From assembly GCA_002401765.2 (NCBI GenBank), contig NVTY02000024.1, forward strand, positions 69,600 to 120,915: DNA of 51,316 nucleotides, in the 5' to 3' direction. Below the pieces are notes generated by a model. That model saw only the letters and a program-made list of their open reading frames with translations. It made no database searches and had not been told where the DNA came from. How positions within the stretch are numbered: the first letter of the stretch is position 1; each line of letters opens with the position of its first letter. The translations under genes were made by a program, and so were the position numbers. Positions 25,360-34,426 of the stretch are shown piece by piece. The stretch is from Thiotrichaceae bacterium (GTDB taxonomy: Bacteria > Pseudomonadota > Gammaproteobacteria > SZUA-140).

Positions 25360-25661
25360 CTGCGTATCCTCCAATGTTCAGGTTTACATCCTTGCCAAGC
25401 CATCCAACATCCCTTCGGAAATGGCCATTTCGAGATCCTTCGCTATTATTAGCGGCTCAATATGCTCATCCCCTTAATTCAGTTAAGGGCATTGATCATG
25501 CCAATCTCGAGAAAACATTAGAAACAATCAGGAAAAAAGTGATAATAGACTGTATTGATAGAAAAATTAACGGTGGCCATCGCGCGCCATTTACCCACCT
25601 AAAAATAGCGGCATTACAAAAAAATGGCGCGAACTGCTCGCACCCAGCAGATTCAACGCTA
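25360..25661. other. Intergenic region with hairpins downstream of mazG
   Basis: No gene is supported. CCCTTAA-TTCAG-TTAAGGG (25471-25489) is a seven-base stem with a five-base loop that could end mazG transcription, and GCTATTATTAGC (about 25442-25453) forms a second short hairpin. Several GGCGCG/GCGCC-type fragments near 25580-25630 are unexplained. Confidence 0.4.
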
Positions 25662-26450
25662 TTATTCTGCCAACTTGGCCTTCAACCACATCGCCTCAAG
25701 CGCTGCCAAACCGGCATCCTGAGGCAAAACCCCCAATTCAACGCACTGCGCCTCAACCAAGCCAAAGCGACGCTCAAAACGCCGATTTGCCTCACGTAGC
25801 GCGCTCTCTGGATCAATCGAGGCGTGACGTGCAAGATTACTCACCGCCTGCAACAAGTCGCCCACCTCGTGCCGCATACGTAGCTCACCCTGGTTTTGCT
25901 CAAGCACTTCCCGCACCTCATCCAGCTCTTCCTGCACCTTATCCAATACCTCACTAATCTCAGACCAGTCAAAACCAACACCAGCCGCACGCTTTTGCAG
26001 TTTTACCGCGCGTGTTAACGCGGGCAGTGTCACCGCAATGCCATTCAGTGCACCTTGATTGTATGAAGCGACACCTTTTTCTCGCCGCTCATCCGCCTTA
26101 ATCTTTTCCCACGCAGCACCATGGTCACTCGCTGGAGCTTGTGCACCATCAAACACATGTGGATGACGGCGAATTAATTTCGCTGCAATGGTTTCAGCCA
26201 CATGCGCAAAATCAAAGCGCCCCTCCTCTTTGGCAATCTGAGCATAAAATACCACCTGAAATAGCAGATCACCCAACTCGTCACACAGGTCATCCATGTC
26301 CCCACGCTCAATCGCATCAACAACCTCATAGGCCTCTTCAATCGTACAGGGAGCGATTGAATGATAGTCCTGCTGCAGATCCCACGCACAGCCACTCTTG
26401 GGGTCACGCAATTGAGACATCACTTCAAGCAGCTTTTTCATTTCATTCAT
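25662..26450 (-). CDS. mazG: Nucleoside triphosphate pyrophosphohydrolase MazG
   Basis: MazG hydrolyses NTPs and dNTPs to monophosphates and pyrophosphate, clearing aberrant nucleotides and affecting ppGpp levels. The 262-residue protein has two tandem MazG domains. The first has CAWDLQQDYHSIAPCTIEEA (with the expected E-E-x-Y-E metal site) and LCDELGDLLFQVVFYAQ. The second has VLDKVQEELDEVREVLEQNQ and MRHEVGDLLQAVSNLARH. Length and order match E. coli MazG. The start ATG has only a weak ribosome site. No adjacent relA or mazEF was seen. Confidence 0.95.
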   Translation of the reverse strand: MNEMKKLLEVMSQLRDPKSGCAWDLQQDYHSIAPCTIEEAYEVVDAIERGDMDDLCDELGDLLFQVVFYAQIAKEEGRFDFAHVAETIAAKLIRRHPHVFDGAQAPASDHGAAWEKIKADERREKGVASYNQGALNGIAVTLPALTRAVKLQKRAAGVGFDWSEISEVLDKVQEELDEVREVLEQNQGELRMRHEVGDLLQAVSNLARHASIDPESALREANRRFERRFGLVEAQCVELGVLPQDAGLAALEAMWLKAKLAE

Positions 26451-26635
26451 AAGGACGCCTCTATTAATTTTGAGCGTGGCAGATTGAATGCCAAATTCGT
26501 TACCTCAAGGCGTCAATAGCAGGTAATACCCAAGGGGGCACACCGTAACGGGACTATTGCCAAAATGGGCAACGCTGATGTAGCGGATTGGGGGTTTAAG
26601 CGCTGCGTTCATGAATTAATAGAGCTGCCCATAAG

Positions 26636-26878
26636 CTATGGTAACTCACCAATTTTATCTAAACCGATCAGCTTATTATCGGCATCAAAGCGCAAGCTAA
26701 ATACACCATTGACGCCATCATGCAATACAAAAGGCTGCAGGCAACTCGCCGGGAATTGCACTCGGCGACCATCGTGCGCATTCACAATCACCTGCGTTGC
26801 CTGGCCCTTATAATAATAAATATAATCTTCGGCAGAAATCCTAATCGCAAATCTAACCTGCTGTGCATTACCCGCCAT
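26636..26878 (-). CDS. DUF2835 family protein
   Basis: An 80-residue protein starting at ATG 26878 after a GAGG box. The sequence IRISAEDYIYYYKGQATQVI, then DGRRVQFPASCLQPFVLHDG and VFSLRFDADNKLIGLDKI, matches DUF2835, a short gammaproteobacterial family of unknown function characterised by RVQFPAxxLQPFVxHDGVxGxF. The in-frame extension to 26989 is not conserved in composition and was omitted. It is followed by mazG after about 190 bases in the same direction. Nothing in the sequence indicates a cofactor or membrane association. Confidence 0.88.
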   Translation of the reverse strand: MAGNAQQVRFAIRISAEDYIYYYKGQATQVIVNAHDGRRVQFPASCLQPFVLHDGVNGVFSLRFDADNKLIGLDKIGELP

Positions 26879-27290
26879 GACAAACCACATCCTCAATTTT
26901 ATAAGACAAAACGCACTATTCCTCGCTGTTTCTCTGCCGCTTACCGTTAACACCCACCCGCTGCAAGTAAACGAAAAAGGCAACGTCACTTAAGCCAGCC
27001 ACGAGATAAACCGGTAAAATCACTTGCCTCTTTTACCTCTTTGCTCGGCACAGCAATATAACGGCTCCCCCCGATATTAAAGAGACCTTAGTTTTACCAA
27101 TAAGTCGTTTCGACATAAATAATGATTTATTCCGAGATTAATAGCCTCAACCTTACTTTAAACAACACCGTAACAAACCGTTGCGCTTTATTAAACACGT
27201 TGTTATTCTGCCTTCACCGATACAATACGATACACGATCTTGTTTAACTGCATAGTTTAACGGCACACTTAAAAAACTGAGGAGACAAGC
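26879..27290. other. Intergenic region before the HU gene
   Basis: No gene is supported in these 412 bases between divergent DUF2835 and HU-like genes. A promoter candidate for the HU gene lies at 27181-27209. Confidence 0.5.
27181..27209 (+). promoter_or_regulatory. Candidate sigma-70 promoter of the HU gene
   Basis: TTGCGC (27181-27186) and TATTCT (27204-27209) are 17 bases apart, upstream of the HU-like start at 27291. Each hexamer differs from consensus at two positions. The leader would be about 75 bases. Confidence 0.35.
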
Positions 27291-27680
27291 ATGGCTACTA
27301 AGAAAAAAGCAGCAACAAAGAAAAAGGCATCCACCAAAAAAGCAGTTGTTGCTACGCCTCGCGTAAAAGCGATCAAAGAGCCATTCACTCGCACCGCTCT
27401 TTTTGGACACCTATCTGAAAAAACAGGCCTGACTAAAAAAGAAATCGCCGCGGTATTTGATGAATTAAAAGTCGTCATTGAGGGGCACATCAAAAAAGGC
27501 TCTGCTCAGGTATTTACCCTGCCCGGCATCCTGAAAGTGAAAGTCAATCGCAAGCCAGCGACTCGCGCCCGCAAAGGCACCAACCCTTTCACTGGCGAAG
27601 AGATGACCTTCAAGGCAAAACCCGCCCGCAATGTTGTTAAGGTTCAGCCACTAAAAGCACTGAAAGATATGGCGTCGTAA
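27291..27680 (+). CDS. HU-family DNA-binding protein with lysine-rich N-terminus
   Basis: A 129-residue nucleoid protein. Residues about 1-30 are a lysine/alanine-rich extension (MATKKKAATKKKASTKKAVV) resembling histone-H1-like tails. Residues about 32-125 form the HU/IHF fold (FTRTALFGHLSEKTGLTKKE onward), with the DNA-binding arm around RKPATRARKGTNPFTGEEMT. The proline of the arm is in KGTNPFTGE. A GAGGAG box precedes ATG. HU proteins are usually about 90 residues, so the tail adds unspecific DNA affinity or compaction. Hairpin-terminated and monocistronic, it is likely to be strongly expressed. Confidence 0.93.
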   Translation: MATKKKAATKKKASTKKAVVATPRVKAIKEPFTRTALFGHLSEKTGLTKKEIAAVFDELKVVIEGHIKKGSAQVFTLPGILKVKVNRKPATRARKGTNPFTGEEMTFKAKPARNVVKVQPLKALKDMAS

Positions 27681-27694
27681 AAACGTCCTCTCGC

Positions 27695-27720
27695 TGGGCG
27701 GTGCCACCATGTACCGCCCA
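27695..27720 (+). terminator. Hairpin after the HU gene
   Basis: TGGGCGGT and ACCGCCCA form an eight-base stem with a ten-base loop, 15 bases after the stop. The T-run is weak (CTCTCCTGCTTT). Confidence 0.6.
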
Positions 27721-27791
27721 ACGCTCTCCTGCTTTACCCAATCTGAACGACCACGCTACATAACTGGCATGAAAATTTCATAACCAGTTTT

Positions 27792-29966
27792 ATGTCTCAA
27801 ATTATTCGGAAATTTTACCTCTCCAGTCTTGTCGCATGCGCGGTATTATCTATTGCATCAAATACTTGGGCTAATTCCCCTGTAGACCTTAATGATCAGG
27901 GTGCGTCAATAATTGATCAACAGCGCGCCGCTTTTGTGACGGCAGAGCAGGCGTTACAGCGCGGTGCAATCACCAAGTTCAAAAAATTAGCGTCCCAACT
28001 GCAAGATTATCCACTCTATCCATATCTACGCTATGAATACCTGCGGACTCGACTGCATAAACGATCTGCGGAGGAGATTAACGCATTTATCGACACCTTT
28101 CATGATAGCCCTCTCAGCTCGCGGCTCCATTTTCGCTGGATCAAAAAGCTCGCGCAAAAGGGACGTTGGAAAGAGCTTGAGCAACATTACCGACCTAGTA
28201 GTAATGTCACACTAGCCTGCTATTACCGCCGCGCTCTACTCAAGAAAGGTGACCAGAAAGCGGCCTTCGATGGCCTACAGCAACTATGGTTGGTGGGCGA
28301 CTCACAACCCCGCGCCTGCGATCCACTATTTACTGCCTGGTACGATGCGGGCTTTATCGATGACGCGCTCGCATGGCAGCGCATTCAACTGGCGATGAAT
28401 AAACGTAAATTAACCCTGACTCGCTACCTCACGCGTTTGCTATCCCAAAAAGAGCGCGTCTGGGCCAACAGATGGATTGAAGTACACCGTAAACCATCAC
28501 GCGTTCTTTCAACAAAACGCTTTGCCAACGCCCATCCAATGCGAAACACCATCGTCGTACACGGCCTAAAACGCATGGCGCGCACCCATCCAATCAAAGC
28601 CGCCAACGCATGGCAAACACAAATAAGTGCCCGTTATCCGTTCAGCGATGCTGAAATCAGCAGCGTTGAGCGCGCGATAGGAATGGCGATGGCACTGCGT
28701 AACAAACCTGAAGCGCTCAGCTGGCTTGCCGTGCTTGAAGAAAAACCGGCCGACCAGTCACTACGCGAATGGCGCGTACGTACCGCACTCAACCAGCAGA
28801 ACTGGGATGCAGCGCTGGCCTGGCTCTACCAATTAAGCGACGATGAACAGCAAATGACACGCTGGCAATATTGGCGCGCGCGCACACTAGAGGCACTGGG
28901 CCAACAGCTAGAGGCCGAGACGATCTACAGCACCCTGGCAATGAGCCGTGGCTATTATGGCTTTCTATCTGCTGATAAACTAGAACGCCCTTACCGCTTC
29001 GAACATGTCGACTTGCTGCAAAATACTGAACTTGCCCGCGACGTTGAGCAATTACCAGGCATTTTAAGGGCACGCGAATTGTTTATGCTCGGCCGTGCGC
29101 TTGAAGCACGCAGAGAGTGGTTTCACGCCACCCAGCATATGAGCGAAGAGCAACTTCATCAGGCAGGCCAATTAGCCCATGGCTGGGGCTGGCATGACCG
29201 CGCCATCCTGACCATTGCCCGCACGAAACATCGTGATGACCTCAATGTGCGCTTTCCACTTGCCCACCAAAATAAAATCACACTCAAGGCCAATGAAAAT
29301 AACGTCGATGCCGCGCTCGCTTTTGCATTGATACGCCAGGAGAGTGCCTTCACTTCCGATGCCCGCTCTAGCGCGGGTGCAATGGGGTTAATGCAACTGA
29401 TGCCGCGTACCGCCAAACAGTTAACACTAGGCACCGGTATTCGCCTCAAAAATCGCATCCAGCTGATCGACATTGATACCAACCTAAAGCTCGGCATGAA
29501 GCACCTGGGCAAGATGATGAAGCGCTTCAATCACAACCCCGTTCTCGCCCTCGCCGCTTATAATGCTGGTCAGTCGAGAGTCAAACGCTGGATTCCCGAG
29601 AATAGACGGGTCGAGGCAGATCTCTGGGCCGAAACCATCCCGTTTAAAGAGACTCGCAATTACATTCAAAACATCATGGTATTTACCCCGATCTACGAAC
29701 AACACCTGGGACGATCACTGACCCCACTGGCGCAGCGCATGATGCCTATCGGTACCGCTTCGCCCGTTATTACACAGAAAGTTGATGAAAACTTGCCCAC
29801 TCAATCTGCCACTAACGCGGCAGATACCATTAAAATGTCTAGTCCCGCACCCGTCAAAAACAGCACCACGACGCAAGCACATAAAAAAGATGATATAAAT
29901 GGTGTTAAAACAATGCAATCTAGCGATACCATTACCCTTAGTCACTCTGAACGGGAGCGGATCTAG
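27792..29966 (+). CDS. slt: Soluble lytic murein transglycosylase
   Basis: Slt70-type enzymes cleave the glycan strand of peptidoglycan, forming 1,6-anhydromuropeptides in the periplasm. The 724-residue protein has a signal peptide (to about residue 27, NTWAN), a long superhelical U/L domain of alpha repeats, and a C-terminal GH23 lysozyme-like domain from about 505. The catalytic glutamate is in FALIRQESAF; family motifs AGAMGLMQLMP and LALAAYNAGQSRVKRW follow. A Ser/Thr-rich tail after about residue 660 is longer than in E. coli Slt. The start lacks a clear ribosome site. It precedes the MinD-like gene by 38 bases. Confidence 0.95.
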   Translation: MSQIIRKFYLSSLVACAVLSIASNTWANSPVDLNDQGASIIDQQRAAFVTAEQALQRGAITKFKKLASQLQDYPLYPYLRYEYLRTRLHKRSAEEINAFIDTFHDSPLSSRLHFRWIKKLAQKGRWKELEQHYRPSSNVTLACYYRRALLKKGDQKAAFDGLQQLWLVGDSQPRACDPLFTAWYDAGFIDDALAWQRIQLAMNKRKLTLTRYLTRLLSQKERVWANRWIEVHRKPSRVLSTKRFANAHPMRNTIVVHGLKRMARTHPIKAANAWQTQISARYPFSDAEISSVERAIGMAMALRNKPEALSWLAVLEEKPADQSLREWRVRTALNQQNWDAALAWLYQLSDDEQQMTRWQYWRARTLEALGQQLEAETIYSTLAMSRGYYGFLSADKLERPYRFEHVDLLQNTELARDVEQLPGILRARELFMLGRALEARREWFHATQHMSEEQLHQAGQLAHGWGWHDRAILTIARTKHRDDLNVRFPLAHQNKITLKANENNVDAALAFALIRQESAFTSDARSSAGAMGLMQLMPRTAKQLTLGTGIRLKNRIQLIDIDTNLKLGMKHLGKMMKRFNHNPVLALAAYNAGQSRVKRWIPENRRVEADLWAETIPFKETRNYIQNIMVFTPIYEQHLGRSLTPLAQRMMPIGTASPVITQKVDENLPTQSATNAADTIKMSSPAPVKNSTTTQAHKKDDINGVKTMQSSDTITLSHSERERI

Positions 29967-30004
29967 CAACGCGGCCTCATCGCAGCAGCGCTGTACCACC
30001 AATC

Positions 30005-31477
30005 ATGCACATACCAGCACCCATCCTTTCAGCATCCAAGATACCCGCTGATCCAACGGCGGGACCACTCACCCGCCCCACGCGTGTTATTGCCATCAGT
30101 AGTGGCAAAGGTGGCGTCGGCAAAACCAGCGTTAGCACCAACCTTGGCATTGCACTCGCAAAACTAGGGGCAAAGGTCTGCATACTAGATGCGGATACCG
30201 GCCTCGCCAATATCAACATCCTACTGAATTTAAGGCCTGAGTTCACCCTCGAACACCTGCTAAATGGTGAAAAAAGTATCGATGAAATCATGCTTGATGG
30301 CCCTAATGGCATCAAGGTCGTGCCCGCAGCCTCTGGGATCTCAGCATGCGCAGAACTAGACCAGACACAACATCAGGTGCTATCACAGGCACTGGCGCAG
30401 CTAGAATCGCGCTTCGACTACCTGTTAATAGATACCGCCGCGGGTATTGGAGAAGCCGTATTAGAGTTTCTCGCCTCAGCACAATACTGTATCTTGGTGA
30501 TCACACCTGAACCGACCTCACTCACGGATGCCTTTGCGCTCATGCGAGTGATGAAACGCAAACAACTCAAACAACCGATTTACACCATTGTCAATCGTGC
30601 CGCTAGCCCGCAAAAGGCAAATGAGGTGTTCCGTCGCTTTTCTGCCGCCGCAAAAAAATACCTGCAGACACGCATTGGTTACATCGGCAGTATTGCGGAA
30701 GACCCAATGGTTAGCGCTGCGGTTTGCCTGCAAACTCCCCTCATCATTGCACAGCCACAAAGCCCTGCAAGCCTATGCATTCAAACACTTGCCACGCGCA
30801 TCGACAATAAACTTATCGCCAGTAAAAAACCACATCATTTCAGCAAATACTGGCACGATAAAGGCCAGCTCAACAGTGATACGAGTGATATTTCTACGCC
30901 CAAAACCACGCCAGATACGGCGGCCAACACGGGGCTCTCTGGCGACTATCTATCCGTCGCCATCCTCTCTTACCTACAGTACCCAGAGACCAGTGAAGGT
31001 GAAGCTAAACAGCTACTACAGCCACTCATTGATGCGGGGCTTAAGCGCTTTGGCGCAGCCGCATTTAACCTGCCGACACCCGCTGAGCCTGCCGCGCAAA
31101 CACAAACGGCTGGGATTTCCTCAGACATATCTCGCCTGGTCTCGGACATTGACGAAACCGAAGCAGCAGACATCATTCAGCAGATCGTTTCTCGACACGA
31201 GCGACTATTCAAGAAATCACCACTCAATATTGAAGGCACATTCCTCGAAACCCTGTGCAAAACAGAGATAAATGAAACACAGTGTTCAGTCATGCTTGAA
31301 ACCTTACGGCAATATTATCGTGAACACTTTGGAGACCATGAACAAGATGAAAAAGCAAAACTGATCGAAACATTTACTGTATTTTCACAACAAATTCAGC
31401 AACGTGAAAAGCAACTCGATAGTGACCTGCAGATGCTGTCAGAAATGGTGCGACAATTCAGCGAAAGTCACTCCTAG
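30005..31477 (+). CDS. MinD/ParA-like ATPase (FlhG-like) with C-terminal extension
   Basis: The first 250 residues of this 490-residue protein are a deviant-Walker ATPase: ISSGKGGVGKTSVSTNLGIA (signature lysine and P-loop), LDADTGLANINILLNL, and DYLLIDTAAGIG (Walker B). The N-terminal layout matches FlhG/FleN and related MinD-like proteins. The remaining 200 residues are a poorly recognised helical region (IVSRHERLFKKSPLN, ending in a coiled-coil-prone SQQIQQREKQLDSDLQML). No flhF or flagellar genes adjoin it, unlike classical flhG. It is followed by a receiver-type regulator and faces an orphan secretion/pilus ATPase, suggesting spatial or number control of a surface machine. ATG 30005 is assumed. 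Confidence 0.85.
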   Translation: MHIPAPILSASKIPADPTAGPLTRPTRVIAISSGKGGVGKTSVSTNLGIALAKLGAKVCILDADTGLANINILLNLRPEFTLEHLLNGEKSIDEIMLDGPNGIKVVPAASGISACAELDQTQHQVLSQALAQLESRFDYLLIDTAAGIGEAVLEFLASAQYCILVITPEPTSLTDAFALMRVMKRKQLKQPIYTIVNRAASPQKANEVFRRFSAAAKKYLQTRIGYIGSIAEDPMVSAAVCLQTPLIIAQPQSPASLCIQTLATRIDNKLIASKKPHHFSKYWHDKGQLNSDTSDISTPKTTPDTAANTGLSGDYLSVAILSYLQYPETSEGEAKQLLQPLIDAGLKRFGAAAFNLPTPAEPAAQTQTAGISSDISRLVSDIDETEAADIIQQIVSRHERLFKKSPLNIEGTFLETLCKTEINETQCSVMLETLRQYYREHFGDHEQDEKAKLIETFTVFSQQIQQREKQLDSDLQMLSEMVRQFSESHS

Positions 31478-31533
31478 CGGAATTGATATAACCGACAGCC
31501 TCCTAGGCCGCATACGACAACAAGGATGAGCGC

Positions 31534-32061
31534 ATGCCCCACATAATGACCGTCGATGACGATCCCAATATCCGCGCACTACTCAGCGCCATCATCAGCT
31601 CACTGGGCTATGAAGTCACTGGTGCTGAGTCCGGCGAAGCCGCACTAAATGAGATCAAGACAAAGCAGTTTGACCTGGTACTGCTCGACCACCACATGGC
31701 TGGCATGAGCGGCATCGATACCGCCAAAGCACTCAATCAACAACACGTCCCCTTCGTGTACTGCACTTCGGTAACAGAAGATGAAGTCCTACGACACGCC
31801 ATGGCCCAGGGCGCACTGAATTACATCGTTAAGCCGTTCACCCCGGCTAAGGTCATCTTTGCTATCGCCAGTTCACTAGGGCGCATCGAAGAAAAAGAAC
31901 AAAATAACCTGACTCAAATAGCCACTGGCATTTTAATGGAGCGGAATCAAATGACACGCGAAGATGCCCATCAGCAGCTAAAAGCAAATGCCACCGCATC
32001 CGACACTTCGATGGATATCTCAGCCAGCGCATTGATCAATGCGCTCCAGCCAAGGCAATAG
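31534..32061 (+). CDS. Response regulator with ANTAR-like output
   Basis: A 175-residue regulator. Residues 1-120 are a receiver domain: acidic pocket D8-D9-D10, phospho-accepting Asp52 in LVLLDHHMAG, switch Thr in VYCTSVTE and the conserved K-P in NYIVKPF. Residues about 128-172 (LTQIATGILMERNQMTREDA) resemble an ANTAR domain, an RNA-binding antiterminator that usually reads hairpin pairs in nitrogen-assimilation mRNAs. It follows the MinD-like gene by 57 bases with an AAGGA box before ATG. The partner kinase is not adjacent; the nearest is the damaged hybrid kinase at 34.4 kb. The RNA-binding output is inferred from the tail pattern only. Confidence 0.85.
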   Translation: MPHIMTVDDDPNIRALLSAIISSLGYEVTGAESGEAALNEIKTKQFDLVLLDHHMAGMSGIDTAKALNQQHVPFVYCTSVTEDEVLRHAMAQGALNYIVKPFTPAKVIFAIASSLGRIEEKEQNNLTQIATGILMERNQMTREDAHQQLKANATASDTSMDISASALINALQPRQ

Positions 32062-32069
32062 CGCAGCCA

Positions 32070-33854
32070 TCACCCATCCATCTGCGGCGGCGGCGCGACT
32101 CTAAAGACCTCATCCAACGAGGTAACCCCCTTCGCCACCTTCTGCAGGCCACTAATGCGCAATGGCCGCATGCCCTCTTTTTGCGCCAGTTGTCGCACCT
32201 CAGCAATATCAACCTTCTGATGATGCAATAACTCCCGCAGGCCGCTCGAGAGCGTCATCATCTCATAGATACCCACCCGCCCCGCGTAGCCCGTTTGGCG
32301 ACATTCTAGGCAACCCGTTGCCGCCATGATTTTCTCAGGCAGCGCGCTCTTCCACGGTTGACTCAACGCCCGCCACAGCTCTTTGTCCGGCACGGCGGGC
32401 TGTTTACAGTGTGGGCATAACGTCCGCACCAGGCGCTGTGCCACCACACCAATGACCGAGGCGCTAATCATGTATTGTGGCACCCCAATCTCTAACAACC
32501 GTGTAATCGCGAGCACCGCATCATTGGTATGCAGCGTCGATAGTACCAAGTGGCCCGTTAGCGCCGCCTGTATCGCCACCTCGGCCGTCTCACGATCACG
32601 TATTTCACCCACCATAATAATGTCTGGGTCCTGCCGTAACAGCGCACGCACACCATCAGCAAAGGCGAGGTCTATATTGTGCTGCACCTGCATCTGATTA
32701 AAATCAGGCACCACCATCTCAATCGGGTCTTCAATGGTACAAATATTCAGCTCTGGCTTAGCAAGGTGCTTCAACGTTGAATAGAGCGTGGTCGTTTTAC
32801 CGGAGCCGGTCGGCCCCGTCACCAGGATAATGCCATGTGGCTTATCAATCATTCCGCCCCACTGTGCAGATTCTGCCCGGCCAAAACCAAGATCAGAAAA
32901 ATTCTTCACCAGAATATCCGGATCAAAGATACGCATCACCATTTTCTCACCAAAAGCCGTCGGCATCGTTGAGAGACGCAGCTCCACCTCTTTACCATTC
33001 GGTGCCTTGGTCTTCAGACGACCATCCAGCGGGCGCCGCTTTTCAGCCAGATCCATCCGCCCCAAAATCTTAATTCGGCTAACCACTGCCGCCATCACCG
33101 TCGCCGGTAGCTGATACACCTGATGCAACATGCCATCGATACGAAAACGGATATTGCCCTGCTCACGCCGCGGTTCTAAATGGATATCACTGGCTCGCTG
33201 ATCAAAAGCGTACTGCAACAGCCAGTCCACAATATTGACCACATGCTGGTCATTCGCATCCAGACTACCCGCCTTACCCATTTCCAGCATCTGCTCAAGA
33301 TTATTAATCCCGCTGGATACTGCCATATGCTGATCATCATTGGCCCCCACCACTGATTTAGAGATGGCATAAAACTCAATGCGAAAACGCTCAATATCGG
33401 CAGGACTAGTCATCTCAAGCCGAATCTCTTTATTCAGGATATGCTCAAGCTCTTTCATCCATGCCGTCTGATAGGGCTCTGCTGTCGCAATCACCACATG
33501 CGACACCCCCATTTCAATCGGCAGCAGCTTGTTTCGTTCGGCATAGCTATATGAAACAACGGCAGCAACACGTGCGACATCGACCTTTAGTGGATCAATG
33601 CGGCGATAGGGCATCGAAAGCTTCTCTGCCAACCACTGGCTCAAAAAATCCTGGGTTAACACTTGTGGTGGTTGAGTGATGGTGCTCAGCTCGTGACTTG
33701 CCACAATCGCAAATGGATGCTGCTCACCCGTATCACGAAAACGCGCCTTCAGCATCAACATCTCATGCTGCTTTTTATCAATCAAGCCATCGGCAAGCAG
33801 TTGATCACTAATCTCATCAAGCCTAATACGGCGTGATTCGCCCGTCACCCCCAT
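32070..33854 (-). CDS. Orphan GspE/PilB-type assembly ATPase
   Basis: A 594-residue hexameric ATPase of type II secretion or type IV pilus systems. An N-terminal MshEN/GspE-N-like domain (to about 190) is followed by the motor domain. Walker A is GPTGSGKTTTLYS, the Asp box is CTIEDPIE, Walker B is DIIMVGEIRDRETA, and the His box is STLHTNDAV. A tetracysteine zinc site CPHC and CLEC near the C-terminus is typical of GspE/PilB. ATG 33854 (GGAG box eight bases before) is chosen; the open frame further upstream is not conserved. No pilus, secretin or pseudopilin genes are nearby, so the machine it powers lies elsewhere. It converges on the receiver-ANTAR gene. Confidence 0.9.
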   Translation of the reverse strand: MGVTGESRRIRLDEISDQLLADGLIDKKQHEMLMLKARFRDTGEQHPFAIVASHELSTITQPPQVLTQDFLSQWLAEKLSMPYRRIDPLKVDVARVAAVVSYSYAERNKLLPIEMGVSHVVIATAEPYQTAWMKELEHILNKEIRLEMTSPADIERFRIEFYAISKSVVGANDDQHMAVSSGINNLEQMLEMGKAGSLDANDQHVVNIVDWLLQYAFDQRASDIHLEPRREQGNIRFRIDGMLHQVYQLPATVMAAVVSRIKILGRMDLAEKRRPLDGRLKTKAPNGKEVELRLSTMPTAFGEKMVMRIFDPDILVKNFSDLGFGRAESAQWGGMIDKPHGIILVTGPTGSGKTTTLYSTLKHLAKPELNICTIEDPIEMVVPDFNQMQVQHNIDLAFADGVRALLRQDPDIIMVGEIRDRETAEVAIQAALTGHLVLSTLHTNDAVLAITRLLEIGVPQYMISASVIGVVAQRLVRTLCPHCKQPAVPDKELWRALSQPWKSALPEKIMAATGCLECRQTGYAGRVGIYEMMTLSSGLRELLHHQKVDIAEVRQLAQKEGMRPLRISGLQKVAKGVTSLDEVFRVAPPPQMDG

Positions 33855-34276
33855 CGTGACATCTCCATTTACATACCCCCACGCATAAAAATCAGATTTT
33901 GTTGCTGCATCATCATTGAAATCACAATAAAAACAGCAAGCCACACCATAGTAACGGCAGTGTTCACCCCAATACCAGCCCATATTAAGCATATATTCCA
34001 GCCACCCAATATACCGCGAGGCATTCGCGGCAACAGAACCAGCCGATAGTCTAGCGCGAGCCAAACAACAATAAGGCCAACTCACTACCATTTAATGAAT
34101 GTAAAGAAAATGAGGACACTCCGATAAAATGATTATGTGACTTATTGATTAGCGATAATTTTGACCCAATAGTCACGAAAACTGATCACAGAGCAGCCAC
34201 ACAAGCGTTAGCGATTTAGCCGTTACATCAAGGTAACGAATGGAATTCGCACCAGAAAAACCAAAAGGAATTGGGG
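33855..34276. other. Intergenic region, divergent promoters expected
   Basis: No gene is supported. The minus-strand open frame that continues from the ATPase into this region (to 34091) lacks a ribosome site and protein-like composition. Confidence 0.45.
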
Positions 34277-34426
34277 ATGAAAAACCATAAAAAATATCGT
34301 GTCCTATTTAGCGCTCGAATCACATCACCACTCTTCATCATCACCGATAGCAACAACACCATTTCTCAGAAAAAAAAGCAGGCGATCACGCCAGATTGTC
34401 GCCAGCAGGGGAATGAAACCCCGTGA
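34277..34426 (+). CDS. Possible 49-residue leader protein before the kinase
   Basis: ATG 34277 follows AAGGAATTGGGG and opens a 49-codon frame (MKNHKKYRVLFSARITSPLF onward) whose TGA overlaps the inferred GTG start of the hybrid kinase as GTGA. Such overlap suggests translational coupling. The peptide has no recognised family. A GGGG and CCCC pair around the kinase start (34408 and 34419 region) could form a small hairpin that this translation would melt. It may equally be a chance frame. Confidence 0.3.
   Translation: MKNHKKYRVLFSARITSPLFIITDSNNTISQKKKQAITPDCRQQGNETP

Noticed and set aside
33855..34091. N-terminal extension of the GspE-like ATPase
   Set aside because: Composition is cysteine/tyrosine-rich and unlike the family; ATG 33854 has a good ribosome site.
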